This document shows, piece after piece, positions 46,740 to 57,723 of a DNA stretch of 64,000 nt (its first letter is position 1; each line of letters starts with the position of its first letter). The translations under genes and the position numbers were made by a program. The DNA lies in assembly GCA_003315335.1 (NCBI GenBank), contig QNRL01000003.1, positions 369,613 through 433,612 of the forward strand, given 5' to 3'. The notes beneath the pieces were generated by a model. That model saw only the letters and a program-made list of their open reading frames with translations. It was not told the origin of the DNA and did not search any database. The stretch comes from Pseudocitrobacter faecalis (GTDB taxonomy: Bacteria > Pseudomonadota > Gammaproteobacteria > Enterobacterales > Enterobacteriaceae).

Positions 46740-47241
46740 GCTCAAACAATTGTGCTGTTGCTTCCCCTCATCCCGGAACGCTCCCACAGGGAGAGGGAGA
46801 AGGTCGGTGCTGAGCTCAAACAATTGTGCTGTTGCTTCCCCTCATCCCGGAGCTCTCCCACAGGGAGAGGGAGAAGGTCGGCGCTGAGCTCAAACAAGTG
46901 TGCTGTTGCTTCCCCTCATCCCGGAGCTCTCCCACAGGGAGAGGGAGAAGGTCGGAGCTGAGCTCAAACAATTGTGCTGTTGCTTCCCCTCCCCCCGGCC
47001 CTCTCCCACAGGGAGAGGGAGAAGGTCGGCGCTGAGCTCAAACAATTGTGCTGTTGCTTCCCCTCTCCCCGGCCCTCTCCCACAGGGAGAGGGAGAAGGT
47101 CGGCGCTGAACTCAAACAATTGTGCTATTGCTTCCTCTCCTCCCGGAACGCTCCCACAGGGAGAGGGAGAAGATCGGTGACAACACGACGTATTTGCACT
47201 ATCGGTCCCCTCTCCCTGTGGGAGAGGGTTAGGGTGAGGGG
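46691..47241. repeat. Tandem REP-like array, seven copies at 74-bp spacing
   Basis: Seven palindromes TCCCACAGGGAGAGGG are spaced by exactly 74 bp, with a linker containing GAGCTCAAACAATTGTGCTG. An eighth, inverted copy (CCCTCTCCCTGTGGG, tail GGGTTAGGGTGAGGGG) ends the array 10 bp before the yggN stop codon. The first copy lies within the DUF559 coding region. The apparent 69-codon frames in it are produced by the repeats and are not genes. Confidence 0.93.
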
Positions 47242-47251
47242 TCAGCGCGCT

Positions 47252-47971
47252 CTACTTCAGCGTACCCACCAGCGCCTTACGGCTGTCCTCAAGCGCAATC
47301 ACGCGTCCGCAGACATCTTTGCCGAACGCTTTAAAATCGGCTTCCTGGTTTTTCCATTCGTTCTGAATAGAGGTTTGCAGACCACCCAGGCTACCCAGCA
47401 CACCCTGCAACGGGTTACCGCCGCCTTTAAGCACCGCTTTCGCGCCCATTTCGTTGATGCTGTCCTGCAGAATGCCGCCCATCGCCTGGTTCACCAGGTT
47501 CTGGCCATCAGCACGCACTTCATCAATCGCTTTATAGTGGAACGTCAGACCATCGGTGCGATGCTCGATAATACGGTTCATCTGCGCTTTGAGCTGAGCA
47601 TCCAGCTTGGTCAGACGGCTGCGCATGTTACTGCTCTCGCCCACTTCTTTGGCGATGATTTTGTCCAGTGCAACGCGGCCTTTTTCAACGCGTGTTCTCG
47701 CGCCTTCGTCGATCCACGGCAGTGCGCTGCGCAGTTCGGTTTGATAATCTTTTGCCTGTTCGCGCTGTGCCGCGTTCAGGGCGTATTGTTTACCGTTAAA
47801 GGTCACACCGCCGTCGGGGGTGATGACCAGATTGCCATTCTCGCCTTTGACCTGCACCGTTTGCGGGCTCAGGATCACATCATCACGCGGGGTGACGCTG
47901 CACTGGTAATCCGCGTGAGCGGATAATGCCGTTAACGAAAGTGCCGCCGCCAGCAGCGTTTGACGCATCAT
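47252..47971 (-). CDS. yggN: DUF2884 family protein YggN
   Basis: A 239-residue protein, as long as E. coli YggN, with a signal peptide ending SAHAD and a helical body. Its function is unknown. The repeat array lies directly downstream. It precedes neither operon partner closely: yggL lies 51 bp upstream on the same strand. Confidence 0.92.
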   Translation of the reverse strand: MMRQTLLAAALSLTALSAHADYQCSVTPRDDVILSPQTVQVKGENGNLVITPDGGVTFNGKQYALNAAQREQAKDYQTELRSALPWIDEGARTRVEKGRVALDKIIAKEVGESSNMRSRLTKLDAQLKAQMNRIIEHRTDGLTFHYKAIDEVRADGQNLVNQAMGGILQDSINEMGAKAVLKGGGNPLQGVLGSLGGLQTSIQNEWKNQEADFKAFGKDVCGRVIALEDSRKALVGTLK

Positions 47972-48022
47972 ACATATCCCTCGATAGAAAACGGGCCAGC
48001 GTGTGCTGGCCCCGATGCTAAT

Positions 48023-48349
48023 TTAGTCCCACCAAACGTCGAAAAGTTCGCTGGTGCGCACTTCTTCGAATTTGTGGTCTTCCAGCCATTTACGCACCTG
48101 AGCCTGATGGTCTTCGGTGCATTTGCCGATTTCCTGGGTGCAAATCAGACCTTCCCAGGCCAGATAGCCGCTGCCGTCAAACGCCAGCTTGTTCGGCTCA
48201 ATCACTTCTTCAATGAACTTATCAACCGTCTGGTCGATCTGCTCTTCGCTGGTGCCTTCCGGGAAACGCCAGGCTACAGAGAAGCCAATTTCCTGAAACT
48301 CATCGATGTGCATTTTTTTGCGCAAACGACGGCTACGATTCTTTGCCAT
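48023..48349 (-). CDS. yggL: YggL family 50S ribosome-associated protein
   Basis: A 108-residue protein equal in length to E. coli YggL. It has a basic N-terminus [13 protein letters not shown], then IGFSVAWRF and an acidic second half ending DVWWD. E. coli YggL binds the 50S subunit. The start overlaps the trmB stop by one base (TAATG), so translation is coupled. Confidence 0.93.
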   Translation of the reverse strand: MAKNRSRRLRKKMHIDEFQEIGFSVAWRFPEGTSEEQIDQTVDKFIEEVIEPNKLAFDGSGYLAWEGLICTQEIGKCTEDHQAQVRKWLEDHKFEEVRTSELFDVWWD

Positions 48350-49068
48350 TATTTCACCCTCTCGAACATTAAGTCCCATACGCCGTGACCAAGACGATGG
48401 CCACGTTGTTCAAATTTGGTTACCGGACGTGATTCCGGGCGCGGTACATAGTCGTTTGTCTCTGAACGATTTTTATACCCTTCAATGGAAGACATCACTT
48501 CCAGCATATGTTCCGCGTAGGCTTCCCAGTCGGTCGCCATATGGAAAACACCGCCCAGTTTGAGCTTGCTCTTCACCAGTTCAGCAAACGGTACCTGAAC
48601 GATACGGCGTTTATTATGACGCGCTTTATGCCACGGGTCAGGGAAAAAGAGCTGTACCATGGTTAAAGAATTGTCAGGGATCATTTTGTGCAGCACTTCC
48701 ACCGCGTCGTGGCACATCACACGCAGGTTTTCTATGCCCTCTTCATGCGCGGTCGCCAGGCAGGCGCCGACGCCCGGCGAGTGAACTTCAATGCCGAGGA
48801 AGTTTTGATGCGGATTCGCTTTCGCCATCGCCACCAACGATGCCCCCATGCCAAATCCGATTTCCAGGGTAGTTGGCGCTTCACGACCAAACAGCGCGGC
48901 AAAATCGACAGGTTCTTCGCTGAATTCAACGCCCATCACCGGCCAGTAGTTTTCTAATGCGTGTTCCTGCCCTTTGGTCAGTCGCCCCTGGCGACGCACA
49001 AAGCTGCGAATTCGGCGCAGCGGGCGGCCGTTTTCATCAAATTCCGGTGAAATGACGTCGTTCTTCAT
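48349..49068 (-). CDS. trmB: tRNA (guanine-46-N7)-methyltransferase
   Basis: A 239-residue SAM-dependent methyltransferase nearly identical to E. coli TrmB, forming m7G46 in tRNA. SAM motif [11 protein letters not shown] and the catalytic-region [17 protein letters not shown] are intact. The start [10 protein letters not shown] agrees with E. coli; 24 upstream codons are open but not conserved. It is divergent from mutY. Confidence 0.96.
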   Translation of the reverse strand: MKNDVISPEFDENGRPLRRIRSFVRRQGRLTKGQEHALENYWPVMGVEFSEEPVDFAALFGREAPTTLEIGFGMGASLVAMAKANPHQNFLGIEVHSPGVGACLATAHEEGIENLRVMCHDAVEVLHKMIPDNSLTMVQLFFPDPWHKARHNKRRIVQVPFAELVKSKLKLGGVFHMATDWEAYAEHMLEVMSSIEGYKNRSETNDYVPRPESRPVTKFEQRGHRLGHGVWDLMFERVK

Positions 49069-49218
49069 AAAAGTATTGTCTGCTTGTGAGAGTGTTCGGG
49101 AAACGGGCATTATCCAAAGATAGTTGTCGGATGCAAGCACCGGAAAGTTCCTGTTTACACCATAGTGCCGCTGTGCTGCAATCTGCCACCCAAATAGTGC
49201 GATATCGGAAACCCTGCT

Positions 49219-50577
<1,359 letters not shown>

Positions 50578-50579
<2 letters not shown>

Positions 50580-50596
50580 GGGCCTCAGGCCCTTTA
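50578..50596 (+). terminator. Short hairpin after yggX
   Basis: AAGGGCCT-CA-GGCCCTTT forms a short stem right at the yggX stop, with few T after it. It may weaken read-through into mltC. Confidence 0.4.
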
Positions 50597-50624
50597 GCCC
50601 AACACAACACGCGCTCCCGGAATG

Positions 50625-51704
50625 ATGAAAAAATTATTTGCACTGGCTCTGATTGCGCCGTTGCTTATCTCCTGCTCAGGCTCAAAAAAAGGTGATACCT
50701 ATAATGAAGCCTGGGTTAAGGACACCAACGGTTTTGATATTCTGATGGGGCAGTTTGCCCATAACATTGAAAATATTTGGGGATTTAACGAAGTTCTTAT
50801 CGCAGGCCCAAAGGACTATGTTAAATACACCGACGGCTACCAGACCCGTAGCCACATCAACTTCGACGAAGGTACCATTACCGTCGAGACCATCTCCGGC
50901 ACCGAACCGGCGGCTCACCTGCGCCAGGCGATTATCCAGACGCTACTGATGGGCGACGATCCCGGTTCAATCGACCTCTACTCCGACGCCAACGATATCC
51001 AGATCTCCAAAGAACCGTTCCTCTATGGACAGGTCGTGGATAACACCGGTGAGGCGATTCGTTGGGAGTGGCGTGCAGCGCGCTTTGCCGATTATCTGCT
51101 GCAAACGCGGATGAAAAGCCGCAGCAACGGCATTCGGATGATCTACAGCATTACTATCAATCTGGTGCCGAACCACCTCGACAAGCGTGCACATAAGTAC
51201 ATCAATATGGTGCGCCAGGCGTCGCGTAAATATGGCGTCGATGAGTCGCTTATCCTGGCGATTATGCAGACCGAATCTTCTTTCAACCCGTACGCCGTCA
51301 GCCGTTCCGATGCGTTGGGTTTGATGCAGGTTGTGCAGCACAGCGCCGGGAAAGATGTTTTCCGTTCACAGGGAAAATCAGGCACGCCGAGCCGCAGTTT
51401 CCTGTTTGATCCGGCCAGCAACATTGATACGGGTACGGCGTATCTGGCGATGCTGGGTAATGTGTATCTCGCCGGTATCGATAACCCAACATCGCGGCGT
51501 TATGCGGTGATTACCGCCTACAACGGCGGTGCGGGTAGCGTGCTGCGCGTCTTCTCGAACGATAAAGTTCAGGCCGCGCAAATCATTAACAGCATGGCAC
51601 CGGGCGATGTGTATACCACCCTGACCACGCGTCATCCGTCTGCGGAATCGCGTCGCTATCTGTATAAGGTAAATACGGCGCAGAAGAGTTATCGGCGTAG
51701 GTAA
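50625..51704 (+). CDS. mltC: Membrane-bound lytic murein transglycosylase C
   Basis: A 359-residue outer-membrane lipoprotein (E. coli MltC 359) with lipobox LLISC (Cys17). The C-terminal goose-lysozyme-like domain has the catalytic Glu in [12 protein letters not shown], plus GLMQV and AYNGG. It cleaves peptidoglycan to 1,6-anhydro products. Two adjacent ATGs exist; the second gives the E. coli length. Confidence 0.95.
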   Translation: MKKLFALALIAPLLISCSGSKKGDTYNEAWVKDTNGFDILMGQFAHNIENIWGFNEVLIAGPKDYVKYTDGYQTRSHINFDEGTITVETISGTEPAAHLRQAIIQTLLMGDDPGSIDLYSDANDIQISKEPFLYGQVVDNTGEAIRWEWRAARFADYLLQTRMKSRSNGIRMIYSITINLVPNHLDKRAHKYINMVRQASRKYGVDESLILAIMQTESSFNPYAVSRSDALGLMQVVQHSAGKDVFRSQGKSGTPSRSFLFDPASNIDTGTAYLAMLGNVYLAGIDNPTSRRYAVITAYNGGAGSVLRVFSNDKVQAAQIINSMAPGDVYTTLTTRHPSAESRRYLYKVNTAQKSYRRR

Positions 51705-51717
51705 TTTTTAGTCTTCA

Positions 51718-51746
51718 TTAACCCTTCCTTTTTCCGGAAGGGTTAA
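51718..51746. terminator. Bidirectional terminator between mltC and citG
   Basis: TTAACCCTTCC and GGAAGGGTTAA form a perfect 11-bp stem around TTTTTCC. The hairpin includes the citG stop codon and lies 14 nt after the mltC stop. Confidence 0.75.
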
Positions 51747-52567
51747 TGTTTACATCCGCCGAGCACCCACGCTACCGATAATAAGTCTGCGCTTCCACCC
51801 GGGCTTAAATTGCGGGCAATCAGTTGTTTATCCATTTCAACCAGATCATCGTGCTGCCAGCCTCGTGCTAACAGTTGTTGCGAATAGTTTTGTACATAGC
51901 GCATCCCTGCCAATCCGCCCCTGGACACCAGATTGCTGTCGGGATTCACCGCCATCAAACGCAGCAGCATTTCGTGCATGGAATGCGAGTTCCAGTGCGG
52001 CAACACATGGCGCATCACCGTCGCAAACCCGCTTTCGGCCTCGCCGCGTGCGCCGGTCAGGCCGAACTGATGGAACTGTTTTTCACCTGCTGTCGCTCTA
52101 CTCTGGCGGCTGGCTAATTCCCGTTGAACCATTCCCTGGCATATTTCGCTTACCTGCGTAGAAAGCGATAATGCATTCATCTGCATCCCTTTTTCCGCCA
52201 GCCGTCCGGCGGCAAAGCACAGCAGCCCTAATGCAAAAATACCGCCTTTATGTGTGTTCACCCCGTGAGTTACGCGCAGCATGGCCTGTTCGCAGGCGAT
52301 GCCGATGGGGCGCAGTAAGGCGAGCTGTTCACGATCGGTACGCGGCGCAAACTCACGCCCCGCAGCTTCAAAGCGAGCAAACCACGGCGAGATGGCCTGA
52401 ATACTGCGCACAAACAACGCGTGGTTCATGTCGCGGTGCGAACCGTTATTGTTTTTATCCACCAGCCCCGGCTTTGGCGTTAGCTCAAGCTCCTGCCACA
52501 GCGCGTCTTCTGCCAGCGACGCCACGTTAATGGCGCGGGGTTTAATCGCGAGCAAACCAGCCATCAA
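51743..52567 (-). CDS. citG: Triphosphoribosyl-dephospho-CoA synthase
   Basis: A 274-residue enzyme that makes the precursor of the citrate lyase prosthetic group from ATP and dephospho-CoA. Family motifs are LTPKPGLVDKNNNGSHRDM, GVNTHKGGIFALGLL, LTGARGEAESG and NLSPGGSADLL. It overlaps citX by 26 bp and ends the citrate operon. In sequence it is not close to the K-12 CitG, suggesting a separate lineage of the cluster. Confidence 0.92.
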   Translation of the reverse strand: MMAGLLAIKPRAINVASLAEDALWQELELTPKPGLVDKNNNGSHRDMNHALFVRSIQAISPWFARFEAAGREFAPRTDREQLALLRPIGIACEQAMLRVTHGVNTHKGGIFALGLLCFAAGRLAEKGMQMNALSLSTQVSEICQGMVQRELASRQSRATAGEKQFHQFGLTGARGEAESGFATVMRHVLPHWNSHSMHEMLLRLMAVNPDSNLVSRGGLAGMRYVQNYSQQLLARGWQHDDLVEMDKQLIARNLSPGGSADLLSVAWVLGGCKH

Positions 52568-53081
52568 TCAGGCCCTCCACGCGAGCGACAACCTCTTCCA
52601 CCGGATGGGCGCGCGAGCGGGCGCAGGCGTGTGCGGCTTCATCGCAAATCAAGCAACGCCGCATATGTGAACCCAGCGATAAGCGCCCGACATGGCCGTT
52701 TTGCGGGCAGATCACATCTAAATCCCACAGACGTCCCAGCGGATGGGTTTGTTCCAGCGCCGCACAGTGCGCTTTCATTTCCGGGGCCTGATGCGCAACG
52801 CACCATAGCGCTTCCGGGCCCGTGGGCAGCCACAGTACCTGGCGGTCGAGCACCTTCCAGCCATTGCTCCACAGCATCTGGTCGCAGGCCTGCAGCGCCA
52901 CGCCCATGGTGTTGCGGTAGCGAATGCTGTCTTTTACCGCGCCGGGCGTCACCAGCGTTAGCGAAATCAGCGATTGTTGATAGTGTTGCAGCCAGTCAGC
53001 CTGACGCGCGGCGCGGCGTTCTTTTGCCGCCAACAGCGCATTGAGACTGACGCCCTCACACGCGGGCGCCATCGTTTCCAT
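52542..53081 (-). CDS. citX: Apo-citrate lyase phosphoribosyl-dephospho-CoA transferase
   Basis: A 179-residue CitX-type transferase that attaches the prosthetic group to the acyl carrier protein CitD. The signature GRLWDLDVIC and the cysteine pair CLIC are present. Its start codon touches the citF stop (1-bp overlap) and it overlaps citG at its end, so the three are translationally coupled. Confidence 0.9.
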   Translation of the reverse strand: METMAPACEGVSLNALLAAKERRAARQADWLQHYQQSLISLTLVTPGAVKDSIRYRNTMGVALQACDQMLWSNGWKVLDRQVLWLPTGPEALWCVAHQAPEMKAHCAALEQTHPLGRLWDLDVICPQNGHVGRLSLGSHMRRCLICDEAAHACARSRAHPVEEVVARVEGLIDGWFARD

Positions 53082-54604
53082 TATGCGTACTCCTTCACCT
53101 GGCGGACGACGTCAATCACGCTGCCGTCGCGATAGCGGATCACGCCGACAATTTTGTCGGTAAATTCAATCGGCTTCGGGTTACCGGTCAGGGAAATCGC
53201 GCGTTGATAAAGGTCATCGATATCCACCACTTTTAGCCCCGCCGCCACCAGACGCTGGCGAATTTCCGGGCGAGCCGGATTCACCACGATGCCGTGGTCG
53301 GTGACCAGCACATCGATACTTTCGCCGGGTGTTAAGCGAGTCGTCACGCGTTTCACCACGGTTGGGATGCGGCTACGCAAAAGCGGCGCAACGACGATAG
53401 TGAGGTTGGCCGCCGCCGCTACGTCGCAGTGCCCGCCGGATGCCCCGCGCATTACGCCATCTGAGCCGGTGATCACGTTGACGTTAAAATCAACGTCAAT
53501 CTCCAGCGCGCTCAGAATCACCACATCCAGTTGATCGCAGCAGGCGGCTTTACTGCCTGGGTTAGCGTAAACATTGGTGGAGATTTCGACGTGATTCGGA
53601 TTTCGCGCCAGTGACGCTGCGGCCTGACCGTCGAAGCACTGGGTATCAAGCAGTTTGCCAATCAGCCCTTTCTCATGAAGATCGACCAGACTGCCGGTAA
53701 TACCGCCAAGCGCGAAACTGGCTTTAACGCCGCTGCGCTCCATTTTCTCTTCCATAAAGCGCGTGCAGGCGGTCGCCGCCGCGCCGGAACCGGTTTGCAT
53801 CGAGAAGCCATCACGAAAGTAGCCGGAGTGCTCAATCACATCCGCCGCATAACGCGCAATCATCAGTTCGCGCGGATTGCTGGTCACACGCGCTGCCCCG
53901 ACGCTGATTTTCGCCGGGTCACCGACGCTCTCAACCTTCACGATATAGTCCACCTGATCCTGCACCAGGCTCGCCGGCATATTGGGGAACGGCACCAGTT
54001 CTTCAGTCAGCAGCACCACTTTACGGGCAAACTGCGCGTCAACCATCGCATAGCCCAACGAACCGCAGCTCGATTTTCCCTGCGTGCCGTTGGCGTTGCC
54101 GAATTCATCGCTGCACGGCACGCCGAGAAACGCCACGTCGATGTTCAGCTCACCGTCCTGCAACAGTTTTACGCGGCCCCCGTGAGAGTGAATTTGTACC
54201 GGCTCATCCATCAAACCGTGGGAAATCGCATCTGCCAGTTTGCCGCGCATGCCGGAGGTATAAATCCGCGTAATCACGCCGCTTTCGATGTGCTCAATCA
54301 ACGCGTCGTTACAGGTCATCAGCGAACTGGAGGCCAGCGTCAGATTTTTAAACCCCATTTTCGCCAGCAGGGCGACCACGGTGTTAATCACCCGGTCACC
54401 TTCGCGAAACGCATGGTGGAAGGAGATGGTCATGCCATCACGCAGGCCACTACGTTCGATCGCCTGTTCCAGCGAGTCGCAGAGTTTACGTTGGTGTTTC
54501 GATTCCAGATTATCCAGCCACGGTGTGGCGCTGTGTGCGGTATCAAAAGGTTTTAACGCCCGCAGATGCGGGAAATTCACATGAAGAAGTTCTGTCTGAT
54601 TCAT
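53081..54604 (-). CDS. citF: Citrate lyase alpha subunit
   Basis: A 507-residue citrate lyase alpha chain (acetyl-ACP:citrate ACP transferase). It has the family segments HHAFREGD, YTSGMRGKL, MQTGSGAAATA and GASGGHCDVAAAANL. Start MNQTELLHVN matches family length; 48 further upstream codons overlap citE. It lies 10 bp after citE. With CitE and CitD it splits citrate into acetate and oxaloacetate in the cytoplasm. Confidence 0.96.
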   Translation of the reverse strand: MNQTELLHVNFPHLRALKPFDTAHSATPWLDNLESKHQRKLCDSLEQAIERSGLRDGMTISFHHAFREGDRVINTVVALLAKMGFKNLTLASSSLMTCNDALIEHIESGVITRIYTSGMRGKLADAISHGLMDEPVQIHSHGGRVKLLQDGELNIDVAFLGVPCSDEFGNANGTQGKSSCGSLGYAMVDAQFARKVVLLTEELVPFPNMPASLVQDQVDYIVKVESVGDPAKISVGAARVTSNPRELMIARYAADVIEHSGYFRDGFSMQTGSGAAATACTRFMEEKMERSGVKASFALGGITGSLVDLHEKGLIGKLLDTQCFDGQAAASLARNPNHVEISTNVYANPGSKAACCDQLDVVILSALEIDVDFNVNVITGSDGVMRGASGGHCDVAAAANLTIVVAPLLRSRIPTVVKRVTTRLTPGESIDVLVTDHGIVVNPARPEIRQRLVAAGLKVVDIDDLYQRAISLTGNPKPIEFTDKIVGVIRYRDGSVIDVVRQVKEYA

Positions 54605-54614
54605 TGTTCTGTCC

Positions 54615-55490
54615 TTAACGACGCACACCGGACGCGGCGGCGCGTTCCAGCACGCGCTGCGCGTGATTAATAATCGGCGCATCAACCATTTTTCCGTTGA
54701 GCGACACGACGCCCAGGCCGTTACGCTCGCCCTCTTCTGCCGCTTCAATGACGCGTTGCGCGTGGTCTACTTCCTGCTGCGTTGGCGCATAGGCGTTATG
54801 CAGCAGGTCAATCTGGCGTGGGTTAATCAGCGATTTGCCGTTGAAACCCATTTTGCGGATCAGCTCGACTTCGCGCAGGAAGCCGGCTTCATCATTGACG
54901 TCTGACCACACCACGTCGAACGCATCAATCCCTGCGGCGCGGGCCGCATGCAGGACAGCGCAACGCGCGTAGAACAACTCGGTGCCGTCACTGCGCTCGG
55001 TTTGCATATCCATCACGTAGTCAAACGCCGCCAGGGCGATACCAATCAGACGCGGGGAACTGCGGGCAATCGCCACGGCATTAATCACGCCTACGGCAGA
55101 TTCAATCGCTGCCATCACGCCCGTGGAGCCCACTTCACGCCCGCATTCACGCTCAATGCGCTCAAGGTGGCCTTCGAGTTCAAAGATATCTTCCGGGGTA
55201 TCGGTTTTTGGCAGGCGAATCACGTCAACGCCCGCACGCACCACCGCTTCGAGATCCGCCAGACCAAACGGTGTGTTCAGCGGGTTAATACGCACCACGG
55301 TTTCGATATCCTGATACATGGGGTGTTGCAGAGCATGGAACACCAGCAGACGCGCGGTGTCTTTCTCACGCAGCGCCACGGCGTCTTCAAGGTCGAACAT
55401 GATGGAGTCGGGGCGGTAGATGAATGCGGTAGAGAGCATGGCGGCGTTCGCGCCGGGTAAAAACAGCATACTGCGGCGAAGTGTGTTCAT
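54615..55490 (-). CDS. citE: Citrate lyase beta subunit
   Basis: A 291-residue HpcH/HpaI-type aldolase, the citryl-ACP lyase. The N-terminal [23 protein letters not shown] with the Mg ligand, VRINPLNT and [13 protein letters not shown] are characteristic. It overlaps citD by 4 bp. Confidence 0.96.
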   Translation of the reverse strand: MNTLRRSMLFLPGANAAMLSTAFIYRPDSIMFDLEDAVALREKDTARLLVFHALQHPMYQDIETVVRINPLNTPFGLADLEAVVRAGVDVIRLPKTDTPEDIFELEGHLERIERECGREVGSTGVMAAIESAVGVINAVAIARSSPRLIGIALAAFDYVMDMQTERSDGTELFYARCAVLHAARAAGIDAFDVVWSDVNDEAGFLREVELIRKMGFNGKSLINPRQIDLLHNAYAPTQQEVDHAQRVIEAAEEGERNGLGVVSLNGKMVDAPIINHAQRVLERAAASGVRR

Positions 55491-55780
55491 GAGAGAACCT
55501 CCCAGGCGATCGCTTTTTCATCGGCGGCACGCAGCAGCGCACTCTGTAAACGGGCGCGAATGACACAATCCAGCGCGCCTTTGTCTTCGATGATAATGAG
55601 CCCCTGCACCACGCCCATGCGCTGCAACGTCTCTTCCACTACCCGGCGGATCTGCTCGCCAAACTGTTTAATCACTTCACTGTGGATGACAATCTCCAGC
55701 TCGCCGTCGGCGGGGGCGATTTTCACCATCAGGTCGCTGGACTCTTGCGTACCGGCCAGCGCCTCCCTTACTATTTTCAT
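55487..55780 (-). CDS. citD: Citrate lyase acyl carrier protein, gamma subunit
   Basis: A 97-residue acyl carrier protein. The serine carrying the phosphoribosyl-dephospho-CoA group is Ser14 in [11 protein letters not shown]. Size and the C-terminal [11 protein letters not shown] segment fit CitD of other enterobacteria. It lies 18 bp after citC. Confidence 0.94.
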   Translation of the reverse strand: MKIVREALAGTQESSDLMVKIAPADGELEIVIHSEVIKQFGEQIRRVVEETLQRMGVVQGLIIIEDKGALDCVIRARLQSALLRAADEKAIAWEVLS

Positions 55781-55798
55781 GATGTATTCCCTGAATGT

Positions 55799-56821
55799 TT
55801 ACGCCACTTCCACCGCGCCATAATGCGCTTCCAGGTGGGCGAAAGTGGTTTCTGGTACGATCTCCCGAATTCGGGAAAACTGTTCTGTTTTTAATAATCT
55901 GCGCACTTCGGATGCGGAAATCGCGCTGCCGGTTGCCCGGATACGCGGCACTTCCACCACCTCAATACGGCCCGCCAGCAACTGATGCAGCGTTTCGTTG
56001 TACTGCCGCGTGACGTCGCAAAACGGTTCAGAGCCGATAAAACGGTGGGTAATGCCTAATGCCGGGGCGATATGGTCGCGGAAAATCAGCGCATCAATTT
56101 CGCTCCAGGCGCGCTGCACCTTGCCGGTCTCTTTCAAAAAGTAGGCCGGGAAAGTGGCACGGGAAATGATGTACTGCGAACCTTCATGCACCGTGACATT
56201 CGGCAGATGGGCCACGCCTGCGCGCACCATCGCCAGCCGCGCGCTAAACGGGAAAAATGACGCGTCTTCTCGCACCACAAAGAGATGCAGCCAATCGCAG
56301 CGCGATGCCGCCAGTTCAACCAGATGACGATGCCCGAGTGTGAACGGGTTAGCGTTCATGACGATAGCGCCCGTGCGCGCACCTTCGTGGCGATAAGGGT
56401 GCAGCGAGCGACAGTAACGAGCGATCCCCTGCGGCGTGTTTTCCATCAGTACGGCATTACTGCCGCTATACGCAATCGGCCAGAAGCCGCTGCGCTGAAA
56501 GCGCTCTGCATTGCAGGGGCGGGTGCACAGAAAGAGATGAAAGTGACCGCGATCCACGGCCAGGTTTTCCACTTCCGCCAGCAGTTTCGCGCTGAGGTTT
56601 TCGCCACGGAGTTGCTTATCCACTGCCACACATTTGATAACGTTAGCGGCAAGTCCCGCGCAGCCCACCAGCTGCGAATCGGACCAGGCTTCAACAAACA
56701 ACGTGATGTCGGCATCCATGCCCAGGCCGCTGTCCGCCAGAAGCTGGCGGATCTGCATCAGACGTGCCGGGTGTTTAGCGACTTCCGTCACCCTGAAGTC
56801 GATTGCGGGTTGCGACTGCAT
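55799..56821 (-). CDS. citC: Citrate lyase ligase
   Basis: A 340-residue enzyme that acetylates the citrate lyase prosthetic group with acetate and ATP. An N-terminal GNAT-like domain precedes a nucleotidyltransferase domain with NPFTLGHRHLVE (the HxGH-type motif) and a final ISASEVRRLL segment. It lies 15 bp after the FAH-family gene. Confidence 0.93.
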   Translation of the reverse strand: MQSQPAIDFRVTEVAKHPARLMQIRQLLADSGLGMDADITLFVEAWSDSQLVGCAGLAANVIKCVAVDKQLRGENLSAKLLAEVENLAVDRGHFHLFLCTRPCNAERFQRSGFWPIAYSGSNAVLMENTPQGIARYCRSLHPYRHEGARTGAIVMNANPFTLGHRHLVELAASRCDWLHLFVVREDASFFPFSARLAMVRAGVAHLPNVTVHEGSQYIISRATFPAYFLKETGKVQRAWSEIDALIFRDHIAPALGITHRFIGSEPFCDVTRQYNETLHQLLAGRIEVVEVPRIRATGSAISASEVRRLLKTEQFSRIREIVPETTFAHLEAHYGAVEVA

Positions 56822-56836
56822 CCTGTCACCTGCCGG

Positions 56837-57700
56837 TTAGTGTGCTGCCGTCAGCGTCTGCGCTGGCGCTTCCATAATCACATTGCTGAGGTGACCGATA
56901 TGTTCGATCTCAACTTCAATGCGATCGCCTTCGTGCATAAACAGCGGCGGATTGCGCTTTTTACCCACGCCGCCAGGGGAGCCGGTGATGATCACGTCGC
57001 CCGGGCTTAAACGGGTGAAGGTGCTGATGTACTCAATCAACTCAGCGACTTTGTGGATCATGCTGCTGGTGTTGTCTTCCTGCACCATGCGGCCATTGAG
57101 CCAGGTGCGAATAGCCAGTTGATGCGGATCAGGAATTTCGTCCGCCGTCGCCATCCACGGGCCAAAAGCCCCGGTCTGGCGCCAGTTTTTCCCGGCGGTA
57201 AACCAGGTGTGCTGCCAGTCGCGGGCGGAGCCATCCATATAGCAGCTGTAACCCGCCACGTGGTTCAGAGCCTCATCACGAGTAATATTTTCGCCGCCTT
57301 TACCAATGATGACCGCCAGTTCACCTTCGTAATCAAACTCATTGGAGCTGCGTGGTTTCAGTACCGGCGAGTTGTGGCCGGTTTGCGAATCGGGGAAGCG
57401 CACAAACAGCGTGGGCGCCGGGTTGTGCTGGTCAAACTCTTTGCGTTTTTCGGCATAATTCATGCCCACACAGAGGATCTTTTCCGGATGTTCAATCACC
57501 GGTAAGAAGGTGATGGCCTCCATGTTCAGATCGGCCGGTTCATTGGCGTACAGGCGGGCCTGAGTTAAACCATCGCCCTGTAACAGCGCCTTGAGGTCAC
57601 TGTAGCGGTCGCCAAGACGGCGACCTAAATCCACCACACCTTCGGCATTGACGATGCCGTAGCTGCGAATACCCTGATAAGTAAAGCTTGCGAGTTTCAT
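56837..57700 (-). CDS. FAH-family hydrolase/decarboxylase of the citrate cluster
   Basis: A 287-residue fumarylacetoacetate hydrolase superfamily protein. Metal ligands are in FDYEGELAVIIGKGG (two Glu) and YMDGSARDWQ (Asp), and TGSPGGVGKKR closes the site. Some members (FAHD1) decarboxylate oxaloacetate, the product of citrate lyase. The lid motif NYxxHxxE of FAHD1 reads NYAEKRKEF here, so its His is replaced by Lys and activity may differ. It lies between the transporter and citC with short gaps on both sides. A soluble oxaloacetate decarboxylase role is inference from context. Confidence 0.8.
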   Translation of the reverse strand: MKLASFTYQGIRSYGIVNAEGVVDLGRRLGDRYSDLKALLQGDGLTQARLYANEPADLNMEAITFLPVIEHPEKILCVGMNYAEKRKEFDQHNPAPTLFVRFPDSQTGHNSPVLKPRSSNEFDYEGELAVIIGKGGENITRDEALNHVAGYSCYMDGSARDWQHTWFTAGKNWRQTGAFGPWMATADEIPDPHQLAIRTWLNGRMVQEDNTSSMIHKVAELIEYISTFTRLSPGDVIITGSPGGVGKKRNPPLFMHEGDRIEVEIEHIGHLSNVIMEAPAQTLTAAH

Positions 57701-57723
57701 TGTTCTGTTCCTGCGTACATCAA

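Noticed and set aside
46752-47180. Series of overlapping 68-69-codon open frames with near-identical products
   Set aside because: They repeat every 74 bp exactly because they are translated REP-like repeats; there is no ribosome site and the composition is that of the palindromes.
46691-47241. CRISPR array
   Set aside because: The whole 74-bp unit is conserved including the linker, so there are no variable spacers; the palindrome is the REP-like one found elsewhere in the window and no cas genes are present.
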